From Coptis chinensis (Eukaryota > Streptophyta > Magnoliopsida > Ranunculales > Ranunculaceae): DNA of 64,000 nucleotides. Position numbers and translations under genes: made by a program. Shown here piece after piece: positions 23,132 through 35,756 of the stretch. The notes beneath the pieces were generated by a model, which had not been told where the DNA came from, made no database searches, and was given only the letters and a program-made list of their open reading frames with translations. The stretch covers positions 6,844,501 through 6,908,500 of the forward strand of contig CM027377.1 in NCBI GenBank assembly GCA_015680905.1, in the 5' to 3' direction. Within the stretch, counting starts at the first letter, position 1. Each line of letters begins with the position of its first letter.

Positions 23132-23879
23132 CTAGAGTCTTTAGAATTCTAAAGAAGAAATTCTAGTTACATGAGCAAGGTTCCAAAGTAGTATAAATCT
23201 TGTCTCTGAGTGAAACCCCATGGCTATTATTATTAGCCTTGTATTTTGCAATACAACTATCATGTTTTAGTTTTCTCTTGAAGATCCAATTCAACCTATA
23301 GATCCCCCAATAAATCAAGAGTCCAATTTATAGGAGTTGTATCCTTCAAAAATGACACTTCTCATAGACACACAACTTCCTTATAGGTTAATGAATCTTC
23401 CTCAAGAAACATATAAACATCATCACCGTGAATGGTAGATATACTCACTGATAGTCTTCAAAATTTCTTATTCATAAATTATGGGATCCTCTTATGTAGT
23501 TCATTATGAACATCCAACCACTCTATGCCAATTTCACAGAAAGCACATCCTCAAATAAAATTAGCATATAAGACATTCAATAATAGTGTGGTATCTACAA
23601 AATTGTTATCACGTATGACAACTAAAACAAACATCACTATTATGAGTTTCACCAATGAACATCTACTAGATAGTTCTAGGTCTAAAAAAAAAATCTTTTA
23701 GATTCATTCACAATAGCCTTGGCAAGACACCCTCCACATTTTGAAACATTTTTGGATAGACCCAAGACCTTTCCATACTTTGTAGTTCAGAGTCTTTCCA
23801 ATTATCTTGTAAGAAGAACTATGGTAAAACAGTGTCATGCATATGGGTCACCACCCCCCACAGTTCAATGGTTACTCAA

Positions 23880-24364
23880 TGTTTCGACCAAATATGATCA
23901 AAACACCAAGTGTTGATGAAAAAGACGAAGAACGTAGAAAAGTAATTAGAAAAATGATGGTGATCGGGGGAATGATGAGACTGTACCTTGCGGTTGCCTA
24001 CGTACCCAAATTATCAGTGGGATCAAGTCTCAAGAACGTAGTTCTGAATGAAAAATAGATATGTATTTATATAGGTAGAGTAGAGAATCCTTGTAGTTCA
24101 AGTATTCTTGTAGCTTGAGTCATTGTGATAGAATATAACTCTCAACTGATAATTATCTCTTTGATAAGAAATGAATCGGACATAAATCAATGTACATTAG
24201 TGGCAAGCCATGTGGCTAAGGTTGACCTTTTAGACACATGAGTTAATGGGCCTAATACATTGATCCATGGTATTGCAAATTGGGCTTTAGCCCTGTCGAT
24301 TAAATGAATAAAATAGAGACTCCTACCAATGGGCGTTAAGCCCGTAGGTGGGGGGGTCGAAACA
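23880..24364 (-). repeat. 3' LTR of the Gypsy element
   Basis: 485 bp. Compared by eye with 35757-36235 it shows roughly 15 differences, about 97% identity. They cluster at four or five spots, mostly beside CG dinucleotides. Confidence 0.9.
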
Positions 24365-24380
24365 CCGCCCCTCTTTGTCA
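24365..24380 (-). promoter_or_regulatory. polypurine tract of the Gypsy element
   Basis: On the minus strand gacaaagaggggcgg directly precedes the LTR start TGTTTCG. This is the expected second-strand primer position. Confidence 0.6.
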
Positions 24381-24465
24381 TGCGAACAAAGTTCACATGG
24401 CAAAGAAGAGAAAAAAATCAAAGGAAAACTTGGAATAAAAAAGAGCAAAGGCGGAATGTATAACA

Positions 24466-24662
24466 AAGTGTCGTGTGGGCGTAAATGATAGGAAAATGGA
24501 CAATCGGAAAAAATTCGTGAATTATTGGAAGCGAAATAATGTCAAATTAACGCATTATCTGAAAGTGTCGTGTGAAGCGTAAACGATAGGAAAATGACAA
24601 TCGGAAAAAATTCGTGAATTTATCGGAAAGCGACATAATGTCAAATTAAGCGATATATAGGA
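24466..24662. repeat. two-copy tandem repeat, about 100 bp
   Basis: A unit beginning aaagtgtcgtgtg and containing gataggaaaatg, acaatcggaaaaaattcgtg and ataatgtcaaattaa occurs twice, starting near 24466 and 24564, in the 3' non-coding region of the Gypsy element. Confidence 0.6.
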
Positions 24663-24992
24663 CGCAATGTAATAAAAGAAGGCCGAAAAGGCATAGAAAA
24701 AAAAAAAATATGCACAGAAATAAAATTGCAAAAGAAATCGATTGCCGAAAACTGTATGCGAGCGAATCACGAAAAAAATCTGAAATTTGAATTGACGGAC
24801 GGCGTGCCAGCGGAATAGCGATACTTGGATTATACCGTTGAAAATTAAACGTAGGGGCAGTATAGTAATAATAATAATAAAAGGAAGTTAAAACGTAATT
24901 GGACTCAAAGTGTTCGGATAAGATAAGAATTGAGTGTAGAGATGAAGTCGGAGTTGGAGAAGAATCCCACCAGCACTGGAAAACCTCGTAAA

Positions 24993-25002
24993 CCTATATA
25001 AG
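24993..25002 (+). promoter_or_regulatory. possible antisense promoter in the Gypsy 3' region
   Basis: cctatataag on the plus strand, antisense to pol, lies upstream of the plus-strand reading region at 26.3-28.3 kb. It is a TATA-like candidate only. Confidence 0.3.
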
Positions 25003-26323
25003 TGCTGTATCCGCACATCCCACAATCTTATATCATATTTAATTAGAAAGCAACAAGGCCTTGATAGAAACACTGACAGAGAAGAAGAGTAACGCATCTG
25101 AGAAGGCGGACAACCAAATCTATAGCCATAGAGTAGTCCATTTCGTTCGGTAGTTTCGTTGTAGCCTTTGCCATAGAGTTAAGAAGTTTGGTCTTGGCAT
25201 GACCAGGTCGAAGAGCACGTAGAGCATCACAGACATTCTCAGGTTTGATTTCTCCAACTAAAAGTCATACACGTTTACTTCTAATATGAATTCTTGATCA
25301 AGTCGGTTTAACTTGATCAAACAGCTGGAAAACTTTCCCTCAGTGTTTCGGTTAGAATCCTCGTTTTTCAAAATCTGCGAGTTCCTGTAAGAATGTGATC
25401 AGTTAAAGTATATCGATCGTGAATAATTCCCTCAAACCCATGCAAAGTCGTTCCTGAGTTTTGGAAATCTTGAATAGGTAGTTGAACGTCCACACTCATT
25501 GGTTGCGGGATGAGCTAGAACTTTGCTTTTTGGAATCAGTAATTGCTACTGGCTTGAAAAGAAAGGAGTTTGGAGGTTTAGACCACGGTGATGATCAGGC
25601 AGCATTGCTAAGCTTAAAATAATTCCGCGCCCTATCCACGGTGATGATCGTTGCATTATCAGTAATTGCTACGTTCTGCTCTTGCATTAGTTCATTGGTT
25701 TTTTTTTTTTTTTTTTTAAAACTGTTGAAGCTCCAGAGGAGCCATTAATGGCGTCGACCTCGATTTTGTCAGTATAACAAAATCGCGTTTTGAGGGTATC
25801 GGTGGATAGGGGTTTTCTGAGAGAACCAAACCCATTTGGGTTCTTTTGTGTAAAGGTGGCGGTGGTGGGTAGTGATTAAGTGGTGGCGGATTGTTAGTGG
25901 TGATGGAGCTAGAAGATGAACGATAATAACAAATCGAACTTGGGCTTGGGCTTGGGTCAAGACTAAAGTGGGTCGGTTAAGGTTTGGGCCGGATTCTATT
26001 TTAAGTTGTGTGGGTCGTAATTTAAATGTTTTGTTTGGGCCCAATTTAATTAAGTTTTGGGACCAGTTGTATTTTGTTTTGTTGGGCCGGTTTCTGAGCT
26101 TTCTGACCCGATTTTCGACCTATCTGACCCGATGTTATGTGCTTTTTTTCAGGTAGAAACTACCGTAATATACGGATGAAATATAATCGAGAAGAAAAAA
26201 CTTCGATGTGAGCTAACGCAGACTTGGTGAGGTGGAAAGAAGGTGGCAGAATCTGGCGACCATCGGAAACGCGTCGATGGTAGCTTTAAGGAAATCTGAG
26301 AAAATACTAGGACTTCGAGAAAT

Positions 26324-28340
26324 TTGAGATGGATGAAGTGTCACGAGTTTGAAGCGAAAGTCGAAGAAGATGAAGTAGTAATGGCTTACACACAATTAAA
26401 TTGCGAGGAGCGCAATTCCGTTGAGCAAAGAAATAAGCGCAATTCTTGGAGTGGTGGCAAATTGCACGGGACAACTGCCAATATCGTTACGGCTAATCTT
26501 CGAGCGCACCGTTTACAAAATGAATTTAACGAGAAGGTTCGGGGCTCAAGAAATCTTGGCGTTGATCTGACCGAAAGCCATCTCGACGAAAGGGTACATA
26601 AAATTTGAAATTGAATTCAAGGATTCAAATAGAAGTTTTAAAAGGGTTTCAAAAGTATACACGGATGGGATAGATTTACGTACGCTTGCGAGGAAGTGGA
26701 ATCCGGCCGAGTTTAAAGTGCGAACAAATTTGAGGTAAGCCAAAACATAAGTATTGAAAACTATACTACGAGTAAATTTGTTGACTAACACGAGTTATTT
26801 TTGTGTCTAACAGAAAATCGCGAGTATGCTACCGGACATTGAATTGGACAAGGAAGTGGAGAGCAATCTTGGTTCTTCTTTCATGAATGCTCGATGAAAG
26901 ATTGGTAGATCGAGCTACTTTGATAATATCGTCGATTTCGAAATTATGGGAATTATCGAACAACGGCCCGATAGGTCAAAAGGAGACACAAAAGCGAAAT
27001 GGCAAAGAAGAATAAGAGTCTCGAGAAATGCAATATTCGGCGGCGGCGGTGATAGTGAAAAAAGAAGATGGAGCGGAGTTAAACGGCGAGAATTAGTCTT
27101 TGAGTTTGCCAAGCAAAAAAGTGAATTGTACAAAAGAAGATGTGCCACAAGAAAAGCGGGGTGACGGAGACCAAGAGAGACAACCAGCGGTACAATGTAT
27201 GATGCCTCGAGGGGCGAGACTACAATGCACCAAACATCAGGGCGAAATATAATACATACGGAACACCAAGAGGAAAAGGTATGCACCGTAGAAAACATAG
27301 ATATGTAAAAGTGTGGTGAAATGTAATATCTCGTTACGGTTTGGTATATCTGAGAGAAAAAGAATGAAAACGGTGATCTGGACAAAAGATAGTGCAATGA
27401 ACACAAAGTCGGTGAAAGAAAATAAGCGGCAAAGCAAAATGCGGGGAACAACGAATCCAACAACCAGCGGCAAGTGGCGTCGGGGTAATACTACGCATGG
27501 AGGAAAACCACGAGAATCTGTTAATGGTAAGTTGATCGTTGATTTTTTATAATTGCGTTAGGGCGGTAAAGAAATGAGTGTCAACACTAATCCGATGAAA
27601 TTGGTAGTTGAAGCGAGAGATGTTCAAGTCAGGAAGAGGCGAAGTGAAGGAGTCGCCCGGGATTACGCCAATGGAAGGGCTCAAAAAAATATCAAAAATG
27701 TGACCGAATCACGAGGAGAACATCGGAGAATATGACGAGCAATGTCAATGATCTTCGATAGTATAAACCAGGTATGATAGTATTATTTTTATCGGTTATT
27801 GCAAACTTGTGTTTAAGTCAGAAAAATGATGAACTCATATTTTTTTTCGCGGAGTTAAAACGGCGGAAATGCGGGCCAAAAGAAATTCATGAAAAAGTCG
27901 TGAAGAAAAATATCCTTCGAATGAAGTCAATGTGCCTTAGAAGAAATAGAAAGTGAAAATACTCAACCAAAAATTGGAAGAGACAAACAAAGCGTTAAGC
28001 GGAACCATCAGAGAGTTAGAAGGCGAAAACAAAAACTTAACGAAAAACCGGACGGAAGAAGCCGAAGGAGAGATCATCTGAAGACTTTGGGAAAGCCCGT
28101 GAAATAGCGGAAGAACACAAACACTTAAAAGCAGATGTGATAGAATTAAAGGCACTTCGTGGCGACCAAAGATCGAGGAACTTAAGCGGCGCAAAAAAAG
28201 AGGTGAGAAAAATAACAAGCGAATGACCGATTTAAACGGCGGCTTGGCCAAGATCGCGTGCAAATGGCACATTGTGAATAAATCCGTAAGACAATTGACA
28301 GAGACTTTAATAGAAAGCGGGAGATGAACTAGAGCGTGAG
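26324..28340 (+). pseudogene. antisense extra ORF region of the Gypsy element, coiled-coil part, broken
   Basis: Plus-strand, opposite to pol. Between 27952 and 28300 successive open stretches in shifting frames read ILNQKLEETNKALSGTIREL, then AREIAEEHKHLKADVIELKA, with heptad-like leucine/isoleucine spacing typical of a coiled coil. The frame jumps by single bases between them. Upstream, 26324-26608 is open (95 codons) without a recognisable domain. Tat-group Gypsy elements are known to carry extra ORFs, sometimes antisense, 3' of pol; I place this region there by position and orientation. No plant-mobile-domain motif was recognised, so the function is unknown. Confidence 0.4.
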
Positions 28341-28699
28341 AAGATGAATTACAAAGATTTATGCGAGTTGTATATGCGAAAAGTTTGTAAGGAACCATTG
28401 GATTTGCCCAAACCAATGAACATGTGATTTTTCGCGTTGGTAATACCATAGAGCTAAAATTCTTTTTGAATAAAATAAAGTATGTGTTGGCAATTGAATA
28501 TCATTGTGTTGTCGGATAACATACGTGGAAAAGCCCGACAATGTTGTTGAATTATATAGATGACCACGAAATAGAATGAAAGCCCAATGCTAACTTTAAG
28601 CTTGCAAAATTATATTGAGCGGAAAAATGCTTTCCGATGCGAAACCCGAAAAATAAAGCGGGTAACGCGTCATCGGATGTTGACATAAGCGTGAGTAAC

Positions 28700-29385
28700 C
28701 AACTAAAAGCGTAAAATCGTTCAATTTAGATTGACGAAATTAAGCGTGGTAATTTTCGTCATATATTTTGTTGTAGCGATTATCGACTAAGCGGCGTAAA
28801 AGCGTTCAACTTAGGACCGACGAAATTAAACGCGTGGTAATTTCGCCCGATTTTATTAATAGCGATAATCGACTAAGCGGCGTAAAAGCGTTCAACTTAG
28901 TAGGACGAAATTAAAAGTCGCGTGGTAATTTCGCCCGATTTTGTTGTAGCGATAGTAACGACTAAGGGCGTAAAAGCGTTCAACTTAGACTAACGAAATT
29001 AAACGCGTGGTAATTTCGCCCGATTTTTTGTTATAGCGATAGTAGCGACTAAAAGCGGCGTAAAAGCGTTCAACAGACTAACGAAATTCGCGTGGTAATT
29101 TCGCGGTCGGATTTTATTGGCGATAGTAACGACTAAAAGCGGCGTAAAGCGTTCAACTTAGGAATTGACGAAATTAAGCGTGGTAATTTCGCCCGGATTT
29201 TGTTATAGCGATAGTAACGACTAAGCTAAGCGTAAAAGCGCGTTCAACTTAGGGACCGACGAAATTCGCGTGGTAATTCGCCGGATTTTGTTTATAGCGA
29301 TAGTAGCGACTAAGCGGCGTAAAAGCGTTCGACTTAGGCGGCGAAATTAAACGTGGTAATTTCGCCCGGATTTTGTTGTAGTGAT
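28700..29385. repeat. tandem repeat array, about eight units of 85-90 bp
   Basis: Units share gcgtaaaagcgttcaactta, a gacgaaatt...gtggtaatttcgccc core and a tagcgatagtaacgacta tail. Unit length drifts by several bases. The array lies just 3' of integrase in the element's own direction, the place where Tat/Ogre-type elements often carry satellite-like repeats. Confidence 0.8.
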
Positions 29386-29882
29386 CATACCATTGAACGA
29401 AGTGAAAGAACCGCTTCTTTATTGATTACCAAGTCTTAAAAATGCAAAGATAACAACGGAAAATACATGCTTGGGCGGAAACAAACTAAATATTGTATTA
29501 TTTTATTTCTCGGGATAGCGGAAAAAAACACAACTAAAATCTACTTATAGAACTTGCGCGGATGAAACGCGATTCCCGCGGCTTATCGAGAACATTCCCA
29601 TCTAAATCTCGGAGAAAATAAGATCCTTTGGTGGCGGGCGATCTATGATGTATGGACTGTCAATTTTTTCTCAAATTTACCGGAATCTATCAACCTCGTC
29701 TTTTCGATGAGTACCCGATCATCTTTCTCAAACACTTTTAAGTCGAACTTTCTTGTCATATTTTCGTTTCATATCGACTTGATAACTTGAATTAACTGTT
29801 GAAGACCAACATCTCTTGTCTCATCTATCAAGGCTTTGGCGAGCAAGTGCTTGATCATTTGACTCTAATTCCACGTTAGAAG

Positions 29883-30792
29883 TTAGGTGTGGTTGGTGTC
29901 ATCAACTCTGTAGGCAAGACCGCTTCCGTGCACCGTAAGCAAGATTAAGCGGAGAAAATCGGTTGAATGCTTAGGTGTGGTTCGATAAGCCCACATAACG
30001 CGAGGAAGTTCCTTAACCCAATTTCCTTTGGCTGTTGAAGTCGTCGGCGAGCATTGCAAGAATGGATTTGTTAGTAGCCCGGCTTGTCCATTAGCTTGAG
30101 GATGGTATGGTGAGAAATTGTGACTAATCTTCAAGTCGAACAAAATTGTCGAATTTCTTGACATCAAATTGTTTACCATTGTCGGAAGTCAATGATGTTG
30201 GAATACGAAGCGACAAACAATGTCTCGCCATAAGAATTTTTAACATCGAAGCATGGATCGGGCTAAGGGCATAGCTTGAGCCCACTTGGTAAAATAATCG
30301 GTTCGCGACGGTAAAAAGCGAACTTGCCGGGGAGCTTTCGGAAGAGGACCGGCGATGTCAAGACCCCACTTTGCAAAGCGGCCAAAGGGCTCAAAATTGG
30401 ATGAAGTTCCGTTCTTTGGAAGATTTCCCATGTTAGCATATTTCGACAAAGGAACACACTTCTCGGACAAAGCGCTTAGCATCCTTTTGCATATACGGCC
30501 ACCGGTATCCTTGTGTCATTGCTCTATGGCGAGACTTCGCCCGGGGAGTGGTTCCCACATAGGCTGAATGAATTTCCGCCCGGGGCGAGCAAACCTTCCG
30601 ACTCTGCTGGAGACAGCGAAGCATAGGGTTAAGACTTGTGCCTTTGCGATAAAGTTGCAATGAACCGTTCGAAGTCGATATGAGACAATATTTCCAAGCA
30701 TCGCGTTTTACGATCACCCACTTTATGATCGGGAGGCAAGATGTGATCATGTAAATATGTGATATAAGGAAGGCGCCAATCATCTTCGTCAC
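29883..30792 (-). pseudogene. Gypsy integrase remnant
   Basis: Three broken frames in order on the minus strand. GYRWPYMQKDAKRFVREV belongs to the zinc-finger region. WGLDIAGPLPKAP carries the first catalytic Asp, with DYFTKWAQA after it. PYHPQANGQA and WAYRTTPKHS are the end of the catalytic core. The usual glutamate after the NGQ motif falls in a degraded stretch. Integration activity is lost as given. Confidence 0.8.
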
Positions 30793-31331
30793 AAGGTGTA
30801 AGTGGAAAACTTAGCTCTATATCGGGGAACCTCGGAGCATTGTCGACTTCATGATCGTCGTCGGTATGAACGAGACAATATCATTAACGAGGATCATTGT
30901 GGTCATCGATAGCATAAGTTGTGGATCAAAGCGTTTTCTCTGCAATGGCGACTTGATTATCAAGATCACGCTTGCGCCCGAAGTCGGCCGCGGGGAGATA
31001 TCAAATTGGCATAACATGATTCCTCGAGAAAATGTCTTGATGAAAAAACAACTCGAGTGATGTACATATCGGCGCACATCCTCGATGGACGGTCGATACT
31101 TTCGGTTCCTTTTGAAATTCAATGGTTATCTGGCGAGGCTTATCGACTTAAGCTGCAGCGGATAAATAAGCAAGAGAATCCGCATGTCGCGTGCGTCATG
31201 CGCGGATTTTACCGCAATCTTGATAGAATCAAAATTTCGAGCAATCCGATGAATTAAGTCCACATAAGCCGCCATTCTATCGTCCACGAGGAACTGCATA
31301 TCACGATCCACCAACCCGGCTAGCGACTAAC

Positions 31332-31981
31332 TTAGAATCTGAATGAATAATTGTAGCTTAGTAAGCCCCAAGTGAAGAAGCGGTCATGAAGCCCGCAAAT
31401 GGCTTGACCCGTACTTTCGGCCTCATTATTTGAAGCGTCAAAACCAAAACGACCGTGACTTCTCGATTTTTTTCTCCATTCGGTTGCAAGATTACACACC
31501 CAATGCGGAGCCATATTTATTATGCGAACCATCGGGTGTAAACAATCCAACAATCAGCGGATACATCGATAAGTTTGGCAAATCATCATCCACGAGAGGT
31601 AATGGCGTGTTGTCGGCGACATTCTCTTAGATCTAGTATGTAGCGTCGGACATAAGAATATCCTCAATTGGAAAATCAGCCATTAAGCGAAGCCAAAGCT
31701 TGTCCTTTCTCGGCGATGCGAGTTTCAAACACAATGCTATAAAGCTAAGGTAACTTTCCCATTCTGCGAAGGCGACTTGATTCACGAGCATTACGAAAAG
31801 CTTTCGCGATGGATATTCCGTATAAACTTTGGCGACTTCGTCCACGGAAATAAGGTTTAAGGCGTCGCAAAGCATGAACCAAAGCCAATGCAATTTTCTC
31901 CACTCGAGAATATCTTGTTTCAGCAGTTGTAAAGAGTCTTGCTAACAAAGAATATAGGGCGCCCATCGCCACCGTTGACAA
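31332..31981 (-). pseudogene. Gypsy tandem RNase H domains, remnant
   Basis: The first domain (31981-31745) reads LFTTAETRYSRVEKIALALV, then RRLKPYFRGR, the RT-linked RNase H tail. The second (31553-31332) reads FGFDASNNEAES, the NNEAEY motif of the additional RNase H of Tat-lineage elements. Two RNase H regions in series support the Tat assignment. Confidence 0.7.
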
Positions 31982-32317
31982 ATAAAGGCGACACTACGGC
32001 ATGATCGATTGGCAAAAAATGAACCTATAAGGCTGCCCGTTCTTTGGGTCGGGCAAGAACTGGAGGTTGGACTAAGTATGCTTTCAAATGGCGAAATGCA
32101 ACTTCCGCAGTCCTCCGTCCAAATTGATCGTCTTTCAATGTTTGGAAAAAGGGCGGCATCGATCGAATACCAAGAGATAAAGCGATTTAGGGCGTGCAAA
32201 GCGTCCTGTAAGTCGTTGAATTTCTTTCTTTGGCGTCGGAGAAGGCATTTCAAGGACAATTTCGAATCGATCCGATTTGCTTCAATTCAGCGTCTAGTCA
32301 TCATGTATCCTAAGAAT

Positions 32318-32996
32318 TTACGGATGATAAACCGAAAGAACACTTAGCGGATTCAAGCGCATGTTGACATTGGAGAGTGTCGAAAACAGCTTGCAAATCG
32401 ATAAGATGATCAGTGCTTTTGTAGATTTGACAACCATGTCATCGATGTATGCCCGAATTGTCTTTCCAAGTAGGTCGAGGAAAAAAATAGTGTTGACTAG
32501 CTTTTGATATGTGGCTCCGGCGTTTTTCGGACCGAAAGGCATTACACGGTAACGATGAAATGCCAGTGCGTAATGAATCGATGAACTCTTGGTCCTCAAT
32601 GAATAGCGGAATCGATGATAAGCGGAATAAGCATCAAAAAGACAAAGCGAAAACCGGATGTTGCATCGACCATTTCAGATATCTGAGGCAATGGATATGG
32701 ATGAACCGGACAAGCCTTATTGAGATTTGTGAAATCGATACAAACCGTAATTTGCCGTTCTTTTTTAGGCGCTGCGACAACATTTGACATCCATGTTGGA
32801 TAAGTCCGCGGGCCTTATAAAGTTAACGGACAAAAAGGCGGTCGATTTCGTCTTTCACTTTCATCTTTCTATCGGGGGCCATCTTCCCGGGGCTTTTGTC
32901 GGCTGGTTTTGCATTAGGATCAATGTCGAGTTTATGACAAGCCACCGAAGGATCTATATACGGGCATTTGCTCTCATAAGCCAAGCAAACACATGA
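32318..32996 (-). pseudogene. Gypsy reverse transcriptase remnant
   Basis: CIDFTNLNKACPVHPYPLPQ and EMVDATSGF (32790-32596), then YRVMPFGPKNAGATYQKLVN and the catalytic YIDDMVVKS (32599-32318). These are the canonical Gypsy RT blocks in order, in different frames. Confidence 0.85.
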
Positions 32997-33753
32997 TTAT
33001 TCTTCCTTGATAACAAAATAAGCTCTTGTCTCTCCTCTTACGGAAGTTAAATTTGAAATAAAAGTAGTCTCTCTTGGGGAGTTGGCCAATTTGAACTTCT
33101 AAAAGTGGATCGATTGTCGGGGGTCCTTCAACATTTCTATTGGCGAGAGTAAACCGAAGGTCCGGATCTTTGTAATTGCTATTTGGCGTTGGAACTCGAG
33201 AATAGTTAGATCCAACAACTTCGGACTTCTTATAATCATCGAGAACATTGTCGTGGCAAATTAGAGATGCGGTTGATCATTGCGCACCTTACATACTTTT
33301 TATTGAATGGGAACTTGATGGCTTGATGATATGTTGAGGCGGCGGCTTCCATATAATGAATCAATCTCTACCAAGGATGACATTGTAAGAGGATTTACAA
33401 TCCATCAATAAGAAATCAATATTGACTTCTTCGCATAAGAGTGACCGGGAGAGACACCTTTCCAACGCAAATGAGTAGCGGTACCATCAAAACCAACGAT
33501 AGGTGCATTTTCGGGGTGACCAAGTTATCAATAAAAGGAATCTTGCGATAACACCGGAAAACATGACGCTTAGCTGAACTACCGATTGTCGATCATTATA
33601 TGTTGTACTGCGCATACAAGCGATATCTGCAGTTATCCGCGACAAACATCATAATGAGGAACATGCTTGCGCCCATTAGATCTTGGTCGAGTGAAACATA
33701 ATGGTTCATCTTCAATAGTCTCCGTCGCGAAAACCTTCCGCGAAATTGATCCG

Positions 33754-35360
33754 TTAACCGTTACAAATTAGGCGGATATTTGACTTTAGAGCGGCGAGCG
33801 GTTTTCGGTGAGTATTGGACAATGAATCAATAATGGCATGTCCAACCTTAATGACATTGTGATCGGTGATAGTTAAAGCTTGAGTTGTTACTTTCTTACG
33901 CACATATTGATCAAGTTTTCCATTACGCACAAGCTTTTCAATTCTTCCCGCAAAGATCGACAATTCTCCGATCTCATGACCATAATCATTATGAAATTTG
34001 CACCATAACGATTTATCGCGAGTCGTTTTTAGTCGTCGGCGCAATGGAACGCGGCGGAGTGAAGCGGACTCTTATCCTTGATTTTGTAAGTAAACTACAT
34101 ATTTGGTATTAAAGCGGAGTTAATTCAAAATCGGTAAAAGGCTTTCGATCCTTTCGTGGAGTCTTCTTTCTTATCACGGAGGCTTCGATTTGGGTTGTTG
34201 TTGATCAAAAGTCGGATTCTTACGTTTATTTAAGCTGATCATTGAAATCCTTTCCTTTATTATCTTTGTCACGAGAAGTTCGAGAGCCGTGTCGTCTTCA
34301 ACATTGATAAATTGTTGAACTCATTTGGTATAACGCCGCGTCGGGAAGATGGAATATCGAACAAGAGAGTTGTATAACCCATCTTTATCAAACAAGATAG
34401 CTTCTTTAAAAGCGTAAACCACCATTAGATCGGATTGTTCGAAATCTCAACTGCGGCTTGGCGGAAACGCGATAAAACTACGGAGAGTTTCCTCCGTTGT
34501 TGCTTGATGTTGAAAAGAACTTCGGACTCCATTTGGACGTTTGAGATTATGATGAAAGCGTCTTGAAAACTTTTCGGTTAAGTCCTTGAATCGACGAATA
34601 GAAGCAGCGGAGGTAATTAAGCTAAACCATACCAGCGCTTCCCCTTTTAATGTAGAAGGGAAAAGTTTGCATTTTAAAGCATCATCACCTCGATAAAACC
34701 GGTTTGTTTGTGAAATTAATCACATGAAGCATAGGGCAACCCTCGACATCATCATATTGATCAAACTCTCGGTTGTTTGAAGTCTTTGTTATGAGTAGCC
34801 CTTTGGGACGAGAAAATTTGTCAAAATACCATCTTCATTTGCCAGATTTTCTAGTGTCGATTCAAAGGATCATTTGTCGAGGAAAGAGCTTTTTAATCAT
34901 TTCTCGACACGTTGAGGAGTCATCAGATCCATTATCTGTTTGATCGTGATCATAGTCATGATGGCGCCTATGGGAGTGAGCGAGCGAGAAGAAAGCGGCG
35001 AAGATTCATCGTTTCGTGTCGAGATGATTGTGGATGAATGCGTTGGGCTTTCGATGCGATAATGTTGAATGATAAGAACAGCGTTCTTTGAAGTGTTTCA
35101 CCATCTTGATGGTTACGATCATGAGTCGCGATCATTATTACGTTAGCCATTTGAATTCCTTGGGACTTGCCGAAAATTTGTAGGACCGTGGGAGTGCGAT
35201 CCGGACGATTATGAGCGACCTTACCTTGGTGAACGCGTGACCAAGTGGGTGGAGATTTTCGGTGGAGGTCGGGAATTAAATTAAGCCCATTACTCTTAAC
35301 TTGTTGATGGCTGTTGCGAATATTGCGAATCTCATCCTCACCACTTAAGCGATCCCACAC
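33754..35360 (-). pseudogene. Gypsy gag remnant
   Basis: Near 34000 the minus strand reads WCKFHNDYGHEIGEL, matching the Tat-type gag knuckle (CxFHxDxGHxTxxC) with the last Cys replaced, followed by KLVRNGKLDQYV. Further upstream, 35360-34968 is a basic, proline-containing N-terminal stretch. The protease expected at 33.3-33.7 kb could not be read in any one frame. Confidence 0.6.
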
Positions 35361-35742
35361 ACTATTATGTGGTTGGCGTGTGTGGCGTTGTGGTGTGACG
35401 GATACAACATCATCTATAAAGTGGAGCGTCGTTTAAGATGGCGCTTTGTAGTAATTATTCTTTTCGCGGACCGGTCTTTAACTTTTGAAGAAGTGCTTCT
35501 CGAGACATATGACTTACATTATCGCATCGAATCGATAATGGAGAATCGTCGAAGCAATAACCTCATTTGAATAATTTGGCATTGGTGGAGCAGCGGTATT
35601 TGAAGGTATTATCTTTGTCGGCGCCAAGTTGTCCTTGACCATCATGTTCGTGATGATGCGTCGATAATCACATCGGGACCTTGAGCTCTTCGGTATCGTC
35701 ATAACTTTTCGCGAGCGTGATCGGGGTGTAGTATAAGAACAT

Positions 35743-35752
35743 GACGGCGCCA
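35743..35752 (-). promoter_or_regulatory. primer-binding site of the Gypsy element
   Basis: On the minus strand TGGCGCCGTC begins four bases after the 5' LTR end (GGTCGAAACA TAAT). TGGCGCCG is the usual start of the Tat/Athila-group primer site. Confidence 0.65.
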
Positions 35753-35756
35753 ATTA

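Noticed and set aside
26915..27463. 182-codon minus-strand ORF
   Set aside because: Composition is leucine/serine/phenylalanine-rich as expected of the shadow of a Glu/Lys/Arg-rich plus strand; no domain.
27937..28449. 170-codon minus-strand ORF
   Set aside because: Shadow of the coiled-coil-like plus-strand region; no recognisable motif.
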